Assembly: GCA_033439255.1 (NCBI GenBank)
Contig: CM065886.1
Location: 1,054,001 to 1,118,000 of the forward strand
DNA length: 64,000 nt
Reading direction: 5' to 3'
Source: Hericium rajendrae
Taxonomy: Eukaryota > Basidiomycota > Agaricomycetes > Russulales > Hericiaceae
A model generated the notes under the pieces. The model was not told where the DNA came from. It did not search any database and worked only from the letters and a program-made list of their open reading frames with translations. Positions 32,440-44,632 of the stretch are shown here, in pieces. Within the stretch, counting starts at the first letter, position 1, and every line of letters begins with the position of its first letter. The position numbers and the translations under genes are program-made.

Positions 32440-33010
32440 GTGGGTCTTCTAACTTGGGCTGACTATAAGGAGGCCAACGAGCCTCAACGAGCGACTCTTG
32501 CCTCCGCTCGAAGACTGATATCTCATGTCGGACGATGATCGTGACCAGCGAGAACACAGGTTCATTCCTACGATCAAATTTCCTTATGTCAAGCTGACTT
32601 ACTTTAGCAGGCCTTGGCTACGAGATTGCGAAGTACATGGCAAAGTGCGCCGCCTCGAAGATTATTGCAGCGTGTCAAAAAAATGAAGCGAAGGGTCAAT
32701 ATGCTATCGTGAGGCTTGTGATGGAGACTGAGAAAGACGTCGGCGGCTTGAACTGCTGGCTGCTCGATGTCGCATCGATGAGCTCAATGCGATGCTTTAC
32801 TCAGTGGTACAAAGAGAGTGGCATGCCGATCCACATCTTCATTCACAATGTGTATCCCGTACTTGCGCGAACAAGCGCTCCAGACAAAGCGCACCCTGCT
32901 TGCTTTCCCTGGGTCATGAGAGGTCGATCCGCCTTCGTGTCCTTCGACGAGTCACTGGATGCCCATTAGATTGAAACTTTGAACAAGAAATTCTACGAAA
33001 ATGATGAGTT
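32440..33010 (+). pseudogene. Broken short-chain dehydrogenase copy, SDR-2
   Basis: Aligns with the intact SDR at 44,633. The start codon region reads ACGTGGGTCT where the intact gene has ATATGGGTCT, so the ATG is lost. After the first intron the reading continues as GLGYEIAKYMAKCAASKII, then VASMSSMRCFTQWYKES and HIFIHN. It then jumps directly to YPVLARTSAPDKAHPA, missing about 45 codons plus the second intron. The frame stops at DAH, before the Tyr-x3-Lys active site, and only scraps of the 3' part follow. It is a clear non-processed pseudogene in the middle module. Confidence 0.8.
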
Positions 33011-33121
33011 CGCCGAAAGTCTCTCTCCGCGAAACTAGTAGTACACCGTGCTGCATGATGCGCCAACGCAGCAGAATTCGATCCGAAGAACGACGAAAAC
33101 CGATTCCGCCCACATTATCGT

Positions 33122-34534
33122 TTACACAGTTGATGTCTAAATGGCCACGACGTCAACATGAGCTGTGGGATGTTGTAATAGAAAAATAGACACCATACCA
33201 CAGCGTTGTCTCCTGGCTTCTCCTCCTCGATACACCCGTCTATCGTGATCCTCACCACATCTGATGCCCCCATAGCATTCAGATCGATGTTCACCGAGGA
33301 CCGGCCCCTGGTTGTGGTGAGAGTTTGGGGGTGTTCGAACTGGATGCCCTGAATTCTGCTCAGGAAGTCGGAGGGCTCCAGGCCAGTCCGGGTTGTGCTG
33401 CCAATGCCACGCAGATAATTGCGTGAATTGAGCATCGCCAAACAGCTGTTGACATACACTGAGAAGAGAAATCGGAGTGAGGATGCTCTATTGCTGAGAT
33501 TTAAAGACCCACAATGCATGCTGATGAAGTCTATGAGCGTGGTCGTAATGTTGCTAGGCGAACAGATGAGCTGCCCATCGCAGAGTTGCTCCGTCAGCGA
33601 ACACTGAGCTGGCACTTTGAATTTGCAAGCGTGATGCGTACCAGTATCATATTCACAAAGACAATTACCCTGCACAATCTCAGCAGCAGCATCTAGCATG
33701 GGAATGAAGATACGTGCGTAGTCAGAAGGAACCTGTTGATAGAGAAGATGACCAAGTTGTGCATCAATCTTCGATTTGATCTATTCGACGGGAATTAGAG
33801 GATATACGGTCAGATGCCAGATGCTGCAGAACTCACGAGCAGGAGACTTGCGGCTGTGCATCATGCAGCAAGATGCACAGAGATAATGCGACCACCAAGT
33901 CTAAAGCAACCCTTGTAGCCATCCCTGGTGCCAATGTCAAATTCTAGTAGACAAGTTATTTCCAATAATCAGGAGACGACTAATAGGATCCTATGGAGAT
34001 GTTGCCGATTTTCGTGATATCCCATTCATGGAATCTGCCATGTGGGCTAAGCAGTGGGGAACGAGACAAGTCCAATGTCGAAGAAAACTGACTCTTCGAC
34101 GACCGACACTACAATAACAAACTCAGTGAAAGAACACTCGATGAAAAGTCTATCCACATACAAATTCCAAATGCTAGATTGTCGGTGGCGACACTTTATG
34201 TCAGAATACATCAAATCTGGCGACCATGCTCTTACCAACTTGCAACACGGTCAACAGCAGCTACATTGTCGAGGAATAAGTAATCATTTGAATGGACAAA
34301 ATATGACATACAAGGACAGTCGTCAAGAACCATCGCCACTTGTTTTTCGTCACTATGTGAGTAAGAAGATATCGGGGTTAAAACATCTGGCCGAAAGGCA
34401 GAGCTTGCACTGACAGTGATAAATCATCCGCATGTAGAATCTGAAAATTTTCATAAAGAAATCAGTCGGGTTCAATGGGTAAGAAAGAGCAAGGGCACGG
34501 ATACTTGCAGCTGGACAAGAAGACAGATCACGAC
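33122..34534 (-). pseudogene. DUF6534-type membrane protein D3, 3' part, split by a retroelement
   Basis: C-terminal half of copy D3: MAPGMATRVALDLVVALSLC (about 33,910), LVIFSINRFLLTT (about 33,750), LIDFISMHCG (about 33,520), VYVNSCLAMLNSRNYL (about 33,430) and a tail ending after a last intron at 33,122 (TSTV-stop). The left flank of the inserted Ty3 element is at 34,534. The 5' part of the gene resumes at 41,632. The gene therefore spanned about 2.2 kb before insertion, like its neighbours. Confidence 0.72.
34530..34534 (+). repeat. Target-site duplication ACGAC, left
   Basis: Five bases directly before the 5' LTR, repeated at 41,632-41,636 directly after the 3' LTR. Confidence 0.85.
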
Positions 34535-34957
34535 TGTCACGGATCGCTCCATTTCTCTCCGCCTTCTTCTCTGCCATCAAGGCATCGCGTCAGTCATGTG
34601 CTCCAGCAGCCCCATCACATGTTCACTTCCTCACATGACCTGGGGCTATCCTTCACCCATGCCCTTGTTCCCCTTTGGGACATCCTATTGTTCTCCCTCC
34701 CATTGTTCTCCTTTTGGCCACCATTGTTCTCACTCTATTGTTCGACCCGTTATGGTGTTCATTGTTCTTTTCCCATTGTCGTCCCAGTACTTATAGGCTC
34801 CCTGTCGCTCGCCTATTTCCCTAGATTGTCCATTTCGTCTGTACCGTACTGTACCTCCAATACAGGTCACTGCGCTGCTAGTCGCTCTCTGCTCTCTCGC
34901 TCCCATCATCGCTGGTGACTTGGGTGGTTCTCTGCTGTCTACGACCGAGTCTTGACA
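34535..34957 (+). repeat. 5' LTR
   Basis: 423 bp beginning TGTCACGG and ending TCTTGACA. A TATA-like ACTTATAGG lies at about 34,789, with a probable transcript start about 32 bp further on near 34,823. Confidence 0.9.
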
Positions 34958-34959
34958 CC

Positions 34960-34969
34960 TGGACAATCT
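34960..34969 (+). other. Primer-binding site of the self-priming type
   Basis: TGGACAATCT, two bases after the 5' LTR, is the exact reverse complement of AGATTGTCCA at 34,823-34,832 inside the LTR, just where the transcript should begin. This is the arrangement known for Tf1/sushi-type chromoviruses, which prime from their own RNA 5' end and not from a tRNA. Confidence 0.65.
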
Positions 34970-37900
34970 CTCATACACCCGCCTCACCTCCCTACTATCG
35001 CCCATCATACCTTTCTTCTTTGAACCCTTCACCGCCGACATCTTCACCGAATCCCGACATCCATTCCATCAACCTCATCTCCCCTTTCCCATCGCCAACA
35101 CCATCGAGGGCAGTGCACTCATCCCCCTCCTCCGCTACTGTGCTGTGAAGCGTTGGGAAGCCGAAGGAGTTTGGTTTCGATTGAGGTCGTGGAAACCACG
35201 TGCAGGTGCTATCTCCATTGCCTTATACGTTCGAATTCGAGTTTCCTTTGACGTCGACTTGCAAGAATTCACGTTCGGTGCTTCGGATATCGCTTACCAC
35301 TGTCGCCAACCCAACCGAGGATCCCCTGCAAGTATCCTACCATCGACCTCATTCCCCTTTTGCACACTAGGTCTTTTCACCCCCGAACCCTCGCCTGAGC
35401 CTGTGTGGGCCAGAGAACGCCTCGGCCACCGATTCCTCAGAAACCCGTACTCGGACCCCCTGTACCCTCGTGCTCTTGGTCGTCGCCCAGTCGCGGCTGA
35501 CTTCTTCTAGACCTCACCATTGATCCCACCGACCCCGTTTCCAGACCACAGAACCATACCCACTCGGCGTCTTTGCCTCGCTCGACGAATACTTCATCTA
35601 CACCCTTTCTGGCATCGTTCGAATAGACTTCGTCACTCCGGACGAGGACGACGACGATCCCGCACAGTGGTACTTCGCTGATCGTGACGACCAGGCAGAC
35701 CTCGAGCTTAACGACTTCGACGTCGCAGCTACAGAACACCGCCGCCAACACCCCGCTACCCCGCCACTTCCCACTGTCGCCCTTCCTAGTGCAGATTCTC
35801 CCCCTGCTCGCACCACCCCACTTGTTGTTCCCCCAGGTATTACCTTCAACCCGGTAACCAACAACTACTACGCATACCGCTCCGACACCAATCGGCTTGT
35901 AGTCAGTTGGAGACCTAGCCTCGTAGAAGAAAGTGACCTGTGGTTTTGGCAGGCCAGTACCCTCTTCTTAACCACTGCAGAACTCGCACTCTCTCAAGCA
36001 GTTATAGAGAATCTCGCTCAGCAACAAGCTACCCGCCTCGATACCCTTCGGGCCCCACTACCACCACCTGTTTCGACGCCTACCCCAGTACCAGTCCCCT
36101 CACCTGCTCCACCCGTTGCCGCTGTTGCATCGACATCCACCGTCAACGTCAAACCAACCATTGCCACAGCTCCCCCTGTTCCGCCGCCCGACGACATGTC
36201 CAACCCCGAGATCGGCGTCAAACCTGCTCCCTTTGAGGGAGATCGTTCCAAGTCCAAGGAATTCCAGCTGCGTATTCGCTTATTCCTTCGTGCCAACTCC
36301 GTCAGGTATAAAGAGGATACCGCCCAGATCTCCCTCTTCCTCGACCTCTGCCAGGGCCCTATTGCCGGCCAGTGGGCCACCCAGCGTGTCGAGGAGATCC
36401 TTGAGGATGACGATCTTGTGGCTGCAGCCACATCTCCAGCCCATGTCCCTCGCTATGCCAACCTCGCTGCCCTTCGAACTCGCTTCAATTTGGACTTCTC
36501 CCCCTTGACGACTCCAAGGACGCTCCCATGCCATCCAGACCCTCCAGATGGGCACGCGCCCGGTAGTCGACTACATCACCGAGTTCGAGTCCTTCGCTCC
36601 TCGCACCGGCTACAACGATGTGGCCCTGATCGATTGGTTCCTGCATGGCCTCAACAGCGCCTTGCGAGATGATTGCCAGCGCAGCTACCCCACGCCCACC
36701 ACCCTGGTTGAGTGGAAAGCAAGGGCCCGGGACAGGAATGCTGCCTACCTCATGCGCACCCGGTTCCAGAGTCCCCGCCCTACAACTGGGCGCACCCCGG
36801 TGAGCACTCGCTCCCCTCAGTCCACATCTACTGGCCGATCCCGCACAGTTGCTGCTACAGGTGCCCCACTGCCCAAACTCTCGGAGCCTGACCGTGAGCG
36901 TCTCAGGCGTGAGGGTGGTTGCTTCCGCTGCCGCCAGAAGGGCCATGGCTTCCGCGACTGCCCCCTCAATGCCGACTCCAACCCCCGTGCCCCAATCCCT
37001 CGTGTCCGAGCGCTAGAAACCGGCTCTGCCCCGGGAGTAGCTCCAGAAGATGCAGCCGCTGCCCTCGCTGTCCCCGCCATCAACAGGTCCATCGCCGACT
37101 TATCGTCGCAGTTGAAGGACTTGAGTGAGGAAGAAAGGGAAGAGGCAAAAGCTGCATTAAAGGATATGGTTGAGGGTTTTTAAAGCGCCCCCCGGTCACG
37201 TCGTCCGTGGGTGGCAAGAAACATTTCTTTGATCCGTCGAATCGCTTCTCTGTACTATCCGACCCCTGTGAGCAATCGTATCCATCGTCTTTGCGCATGT
37301 CCGCTATCACGCCCAACCGTCAGACACCGTCCATTACGCTCCAGGCCAAGATTATCACTACCCCGATCAAGAAACAAATCGACGCTGAGGCACTTCTCGA
37401 TAGTGGTGCAGAAGGCATCATTATGCACCCCGAGTTTGCCAAGAAACACCAGTTCCCCCTCAAGAAACTCCCTAAACCCTTTCCCGTTCGCAATGTGGAC
37501 AACTCCGAAAACATCATGGGCTGGGTCCGCTATTCAGTCAACCAGAACATCCGCATTTACGCCAAGGACTCGACGTCCTTCCATGAGGAGACAGCTGAGT
37601 TCTATCTCGTTGATATTGGTGACTACGACATTATCCTTGGGACCGATTGGTTACAGGAACACAACCCTGAAATTGATTGGGTCTCTCGTCGTGTCGACAT
37701 GACTCGCTGCCCTCCCTCTTGCACTCTGAATAAACCCCCAGTCAAGAACCTGTCCACTCGCACTGAACGCCGCCACTCAGCCCCTCGTCCACCAGTCCTC
37801 AGCACTGCTGCAGTACTGCTCCCCCCACCTTGCCCCCTCCATTGCTCCCACTGCCCCCACCATTTGTTGCTGCTCCCCTTCCCAAATACGTGATCCCCGC

Positions 37901-40900
37901 TCGCCGAGTCCAAGGTGTCCGCCTTCGCCGCATCCACCTGTCCAAAGTCCCTGCACGTCTATTCACTGAGGACGATGACCCCCGACCTAATGTCGATGAC
38001 GACTGGGTTGAAGAGGGCCTTCGTCTAGCTGGTGTTCTCCCTGACTGGGACACACCACCCCCACCAGACGACGACCCCGACTATCAACACACCATCCGTA
38101 TCCGTCGCTCTTTCACCAATGCTCAGAAACTGGCGGAGCGCGTGGCCACTCGTGTTGCAGAGAAGTCCTTTGCTGAGATGGTTCCCCCTCAGTATCAGGA
38201 TTTCCAACCCGTCTTCGACGAGGAATCCTCCCATCGCCTCCCCGAACGTCGCCCTTGGGATCACGCCATTGACCTGAAAGATGGTTTTGAACCCCGTTCA
38301 TGCAAGGTCTATCCCATGGCTCCTACCGAGCAGGAAGACCTTGATTCATTCCTTGATGACCAGGTCAAGAAAGGCTACATCCGTCCTTCCAAATCCCCTA
38401 TGGCGAGTCCCTTCTTCTTTATCAAGAAAAAAGATGGAAAACTACGCCCCGTCCAGGACTATCGCACCCTCAACAAAGGCACCATCAAGAATGAATATCC
38501 CCTGCCCCTCATCTCTGAACTCGTTGACAAGCTCAAGGGTGCCAAAGTCTTCTCCAAGATGGACGTTCGTTGGGGTTACAACAACGTTCGCATCAAGGAG
38601 GGCGACGAATGGAAAGCCGCCTTCAAAACCAACCGCGGTCTCTTTGAACCCCTGGTGATGTTTTTTGGTCTTACCAACTCCCCTGCCACGTTCCAAGGAA
38701 TGATGAATGAACTTTTCAAGGATCTCATCGACACGGGCAAAGTCGTCATCTACATGGACGATATCCTCATTTTCACCGAAACCCTCGAAGAACATCGCGA
38801 CCTTGTGCGCAAGGTCCTCCAACGCCTCCAGGACAATGACCTCTTCCTCAAACCAGAGAAGTGCTCGTTCGAGCAGCACTCAGTTGAGTTCCTCGGTCTC
38901 ATCGTCTCCCATAACACGCTCGCCATGGACCCCGTCAAGGTTGCAGGCATCGCTGAATGGCCTGCCCCTCGTAACGTCAAGGACGTCCAGTCCTTTGTTG
39001 GCTTTGGCAACTTCTATCGACGCTTTATCCAGGACTTCTCCAAAGTTGCTCGTCCCATGTTTGACCTTACCAAGAAAGACCATCCTTGGGCCTGGTCTGC
39101 TGAATGTCAACATGCCTTTGAGGCTCTTAAAGCTGCGTTCACCTCGTCCCCAGTCCTTATCATGCCTGACCCGTCCAAACCCTACCTGGTTGAGGTCGAT
39201 GCCTCAGACTATGCCACAGGAGGTATCCTATCCCAGCGCGGGGAGGCCGAGCAATGGCACCCTGTTGCTTACATCTCCAAGGCCTTCACCGCCCCCGAAC
39301 GCAACTATGACATCTATGACAAGGAACTCCTGGCCATCATCCGCGCCCTCGAAGCCTGGCGCCACTACCTGGAAGGTTCTCCCCATACTGTGGAGATCTG
39401 GACCGACCATAAGAACCTGGAATACTTCAAGTCTGCCCAAAAGCTGAGTCGTCGTCAGGCTCGCTGGGCTCTCTTCCTCACTCGTTTCGACTTCACCCTG
39501 ATCCACAAACCCGGTATTCATCACCGGCCAGATGCCATGTCGAGACGACCTGACCATAGAGAGGGGGTGGACGACGACAACTCCGATCGTGTCCTCCTCG
39601 ACCCCAAGTACTTCCAGATCCGTGCTACACGTCCAGCTGCTGTCAAGTCCATTGGCAATGCTGATCTTCGCCAACGCATTCGCAATGCCAAGACCAAGGA
39701 CATTGAGGTTGTTCAAGCCCTTGATGTGATCCTGAACAATGGTCCTCGTTCCCTCGTCAAGAACCTCCAAGAATGGAACTACGAGGATGGCCTCATCCTC
39801 TTTCGTGGCAAAGTCTACATCCCTGCTGACAAGGACCTTCGTCGGGACATCGTCAAGCTGCATCATGACACCCCCATGGCTGGTCACCCAGGACGCTACA
39901 AGACCTATGAGCTCCTCAGTCGCAACTACTGGTGGCCCGGTATGTCTGTCTTCGTTCGTGATTATGTTGATGGCTGTGCTACCTGCCAGGCCACCAAGGT
40001 TCAAAATCACCGCCCTCATGTTGAAACAATTCCCAATGCCATCCCTACCCGTCCCTTCCAAGACATTACCTCGGACTTCATCGTCAAACTCCCCGAATGC
40101 CAAGGCTATGACTCCATCAATGTGGTCGTCGACCGTTTTACAAAGCATGTCTCCTTCACTCCTTGTAAAGAGACCATTACCAGTGATGGCACAGTCGACA
40201 TCCTTTTTGACAGGATTTATCGGAACTACGGCCTCTGGGAACGCCTCATCTCTGATCGTGGCCCACAGTATGCAGGCAAAGTCATGCGTGGTGTCTTCGA
40301 CAAACTTGGTATCAAGTCCTCCCTCAGCACCGCCTATCATCCACAGACCGACGGCGAGTCAGAACGCGTCAATCAAGAACTCGAGCAGTTCCTTCGTACC
40401 TTCTGCAACTACCGTCAGGATGATTGGGTCCAATGGCTCCCTTATGCTGAGTTCTCGCACAACCACCGTATCCACAGCGCCACTAACCGAGCTCCATTTG
40501 AAATGCTCCTCGGCTATATTCCCACTGCCATCCCCACTGTCAACCCCACATCGTCTACACCTGCCGTCGAGGATCGTTTCCATCACCTCGAACAACTTCG
40601 CACTGAGGTCCAGGCCAGCCTTCAAACAGCTGCTGATCTCATGAAGCGCAACAACCAGGACCATATGCACAACACCATCCACTTCCAGGTTGGTGACAAG
40701 GTCTGGCTCGATGGCAAGAACATCAAAACCACGCGACCCAAAGCTAAGCTTGCTGATCGACGCCTGGGACCTTTCGAAATCACTGACGTCCTGGGCCCAG
40801 TCTCTTATCGACTGAAGCTACCGCCCACCTGGCGTATCCACCCGGTGTTCCACACATCCCTGTTGTCCCCTTACAAGGAAACCGACGCTCATGGTCCCAA

Positions 40901-41195
40901 CTTCCCTGCACCACCACCTGACCTTGTGGAGGGCGAGGAAGAGTACGAAGTTGAGTCTGTCCTCGATGCTCGTCTCACCCGGAACAAACGCGGCATTGAA
41001 TATCTCGTCAAATGGGCAGGCTACCCTGATTCGGAAAATCAGTGGCTTTCACGTACCTCCCTTTCCAATGCCCATGGTGCAATCACCGACTTCTACACCC
41101 GCCATCCGCATGCACTCAAGGCTCCCAATCTTCGTGGACTCATCTACCTCGACCCCGTCCATGCTCATCACGCACTCCAGGCGAAAGTGCATCTT

Positions 41196-41205
41196 AGAGA
41201 GGGGG
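41196..41205 (+). other. Polypurine tract
   Basis: AGAGAGGGGG lies a few bases before the 3' LTR, at the usual place for plus-strand priming in LTR elements. Confidence 0.6.
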
Positions 41206-41208
41206 TGA

Positions 41209-41631
41209 TGTCACGGATCGCTCCATTTCTCTCCGCCTTCTTCTCTGCCATCAAGGCATCGCGTCAGTCATGTGCTCCAGCAGCCCCATCACATGTTCAC
41301 TTCCTCACATGACCTGGGGCTATCCTTCACCCATGCCCTTGTTCCCCTTTGGGACATCCTATTGTTCTCCCTCCCATTGTTCTCCTTTTGGCCACCATTG
41401 TTCTCACTCTATTGTTCGACCCGTTATGGTGTTCATTGTTCTTTTCCCATTGTCGTCCCAGTACTTATAGGCTCCCTGTCGCTCGCCTATTTCCCTAGAT
41501 TGTCCATTTCGTCTGTACCGTACTGTACCTCCAATACAGGTCACTGCGCTGCTAGTCGCTCTCTGCTCTCTCGCTCCCATCATCGCTGGTGACTTGGGTG
41601 GTTCTCTGCTGTCTACGACCGAGTCTTGACA
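41209..41631 (+). repeat. 3' LTR
   Basis: 423 bp, same start, end and length as the 5' LTR; no difference was seen on side-by-side reading. Confidence 0.9.
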
Positions 41632-41636
41632 ACGAC
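41632..41636 (+). repeat. Target-site duplication ACGAC, right
   Basis: Repeat of 34,530-34,534. The host sequence then continues CTGCCAAACATC, matching the ACCTGCCGATGG of copy D2 at the same intragenic position. Confidence 0.85.
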
Positions 41637-42460
41637 CTGCCAAACATCATTGATGACATAGACTTTTTACATCCAGCTAGACCTACCCCAGTAGCAGTAG
41701 CCATCTACATGAACAGAGGCTTGAATAAAGGGCAGAATGAGAGAAATAGAAGGTACGTGCATAAAGAGACCTATTCAGAGCGATAGTTATCAAGTGATTC
41801 ACTATGGCAGAAAATCGGCGAAGTATGCATACCATTGGCCACCGATCAACAGCAAAGGATTGCCATAAGAAAGTATCTGAGAGTATAATAATTTATGAAA
41901 ATGCAATATCATCGAAATTAGATGCCACCAGACCCACCAAATAGTGATATGTACTGAGACATACTGTTCATTTAGAGTCAATATGTATTGTGATCGAAGT
42001 TCAAGAACATGCTTACAGAAGATTGTCTGCACCGTTGACGTGCAGCTATTGTGCATATCTTTACCATAGACAGACGAGCATGAGTAATGATACTCACAAT
42101 ACCACCATGACCTGATTTAGCATTAAGCAAAATGTCGTATGAATCTGCTATTCACTGCCTACCAGAATTTTTATTGTCCGGCGATCCTTCGGGTAATTCA
42201 GGTAGTACAGGTATGTCTTTGCGCCGGGGTTGGCCTCACGGTACATGGTCCATAGGTGACCTGACCTCTTACCTGTAAGACTGACAGTCCGTAGAGAACA
42301 AGTATGACCATGCAGAATATTAGTGCGCCACCTAAGGCAGATCACTTCTATGAGCACAGTGATGAGTTCCTATTTTAATGAACGCACCGAACAATTTGCG
42401 GAAAAGGCTGTCTGGAAACGGCGTAGGTCTGTCGAGAGGGAGTGACGGAGGGGAAGACAT
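41637..42460 (-). pseudogene. DUF6534-type membrane protein D3, 5' part
   Basis: N-terminal half of copy D3. The start is at 42,460 (MSSPPSLPLDRPTPFPDSLF), followed by a TM1 exon with CMVILVLYGLSVLQ (about 42,300; a normal GT donor follows), TYLYYLNYPKDRRTIKIL (about 42,190), SCTSTVQTIF (about 42,040) and LSYGNPLLLIGGQW (about 41,860). The insertion junction lies downstream of the LLLIGGQW exon. Before the insertion this copy showed no obvious stop in these exons, so the element may be what inactivated it. Confidence 0.72.
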
Positions 42461-44580
42461 GTTTGTTGGTGAGGAGGTCACGATATGCAATCTTTATCCT
42501 ATGGCCACTCGATAGTCTGTCAACTTATACGATGAGTTTCCGCACGTCGGCTCCTAGGATGTACGCCGGAAGCTGCTGGGGTGTTTACGGTCATCATAGG
42601 TGGCCCGAGTTCTCTAAAAAGAGTAGATTGCTGCCGGTGCAGCACGGCACAGATCAATGGAGTTAGGACTATTCCTGCTCATCATCGTACCGCAGAAGAC
42701 AAATCCGGGAGATGTCTCTCACATGGCTTGTATACAGGCGTACAAGGCAGCTCCACCTCAGACCGGCTGACTAGATATTTCCGTACAAGACCTTCGAGAA
42801 GGAAGATGTATCATTGTTAGTCTGCCAAGCTGAAGACACAGAAATAGCGTGAAGTCGAGACCAGTCAGTGGCCATTGCAATGACTGCTTTTAGAGGACGT
42901 CACATACGGGAAACATGCGATGGTGAGTGTGAATAACTTCATCGGGAGCCTGACACAGCTAAGCCATGACAATGAACCATTGAGATTTGGCGGTAAGCAC
43001 CATAAGTATGCGCGATCTTCTCGCAGCGGAACCCGAGGCGTTGTAGGGAAATCCCCTCCGGCCAATACCTGCTTTGGAAGGGAAGACGTGACATCAGTCA
43101 CTGAGACCATGATGAGCAGCTCTACCAAAGATACATCCGATACCTACAGATGTGCCTTTCGCTTCGTGATACCATCTTGCAGGGTGTCTCTGTGGTCACC
43201 GGTCAGGCAGATCGCTGAACGTCACACAGATTCTGTCATCTGCGAGGCGCCTGAGGGCGATTGCTGCACCTATACCTCGAATGATACCAGCGATGAGTAC
43301 TATGCAGTATGAGGTTGATTTGATTTAGTTGCGACGGCAGAGCCCATGATGATACGGGAGGGTGAAGGTGTACGTTCACGGATTTGAGAAGCGGAGAGTA
43401 CTTAGGGTTCTCCGATGAAACATGCCGTCGCGACAGATCCCGTTGGCATGGGAGAGCTCCGAGAATAAGGATGATAGTAGCTAGCCAAAGCGAGATATGT
43501 GTTAAAAACGGACTGATGCATTCCGCTGTTGCTCCGCCGAATCAACACCGTACAGAGCCGCCACGCTCCGCAACATAGGGATAACAAGAAATTATCTAAA
43601 GGCTTCGTCAGAATATCCACACAAACATTTAGCGAAATCGAAACGCACATACCACTCCATTTGACTAAGGGTTGAGCTAGATGCTGCCATGCGAGCGCTG
43701 CACCATCAAAGCTTGAAATATTGATACTGACCTCGAGATATAACTTCGAGATCAATGGCCATGTGCGGCCGGCGGCATTATTCTCGGGTACGGACGACGA
43801 CTCTTGTTTGTGATACTATAGAGATCAAAGCATGTTGGACTTCGAAAGCTGCAGAGTAGAGTCCACATTGGAGCCTTGGTAGTAACCAAGTAAGTAAGCG
43901 CTGGTCAATGTTTACACAAGACGCTTACGACAGGCGCTTGTCCAGTTGGCTCTCTTCTCAGCATCTACATGTCGTCTCCTGGTCTACAAGTCCTTGTTCC
44001 ATTCCATGATGGTCATTCTTCGGTGAAGTTGCTTGCAATGAACCTGCAACCTTCCCCTGGTCAAGAACCCATCGTCGTCGGTCGGAATATGGATCTCTTA
44101 GCTTCGAAACTACGCAGCTACGTTGAGTCATTCATTCCTTCTGAGAATAGACCATGATACATGACAAGGAGAGAGGACGCGAATGTCAAGTCGGGTGCCA
44201 ATGTGAGCTCTCATGTGTTGAAGGTGCTGATGTGAAACCGTCGCGATAACAGTGGGAGCAAGGCGCTTCACTCCCACTGAGCCCATTGACCCATTCACGT
44301 CCATTTCTTCCATCCCAATATAGTGTAACTCCTGCGCAGCTAGCGATATAGCATATTTTTGAGCACTTCTGACTCACTGTAGATAAATGTATTTGACACT
44401 CCAGCCGTCATGAAGTCGTCATCGCGCCAGACGACCAGAATGGACGAAGAGCAGGAAATGGATCGAGCACGGTAACGTCTCAATATCTTCTCTCCAATAC
44501 TTCGCGACTGGCACTCCTACTAAATGTGGTTCACAGTTCGGTGAGTTGACGTGCCTTCCTTTGGCGCCGCTGGTCTCGCG
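42461..44580. repeat. Intergenic block of the SDR-DUF6534 module, copy 2
   Basis: Repeat partner of 29,925-32,391. It contains an open 62-codon frame at 43,969-44,157 (MSSPGLQVLVPFHDGHSSVK...), whose counterpart near 31,640-31,800 is broken. The minus strand near 43,300-43,200 reads VLIAGIIRGIGAAIALRRLAD, again a hydrophobic patch. No complete gene recognised. Confidence 0.5.
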
Positions 44581-44588
44581 TATAAAAG
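44581..44588 (+). promoter_or_regulatory. TATA box of SDR-3
   Basis: TATAAAAG, 45 bp before the ATG. A TTGACGT site at 44,546-44,552 lies upstream, the same core as in the kinase-array promoters. Confidence 0.6.
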
Positions 44589-44632
44589 CAGAAATGTAGC
44601 TGGACTATCTGTCATTACCATCAGTCTGCGAT

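Larger units (their letters stand above)
34535..41631 (+). mobile_element. Ty3/gypsy chromovirus-type LTR retrotransposon
   Basis: A 7,097-bp element inserted in DUF6534 gene D3 and flanked by a 5-bp target duplication (ACGAC). LTRs are 423 bp, TG...CA, with TGTCA/TGACA ends, and look identical by eye, so insertion is very recent. Parts in order: leader and gag-like region (about 35.1-37.2 kb) with a CCHC knuckle (CFRCRQKGHGFRDC); aspartic protease (LLDSGAEG, about 37.4 kb); reverse transcriptase with YMDD (about 38.75 kb); RNase H (about 39.2-39.55 kb); integrase with its HHCC zinc site (about 39.86-40.0 kb) and core (to about 40.5 kb); and a C-terminal chromodomain (VESVLDARLTRNKRG...LVKWAGYP, about 40.95-41.1 kb). 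The order PR-RT-RH-INT-CHR marks a chromovirus. It looks nearly whole; the coding part occupies more than one frame with about two or three apparent interruptions, at least one of which may be the family's normal frame change. Confidence 0.93.

Noticed and set aside
39228-40340. 370-codon minus-strand open frame
   Set aside because: Antisense shadow within the pol region of the Ty3 element.
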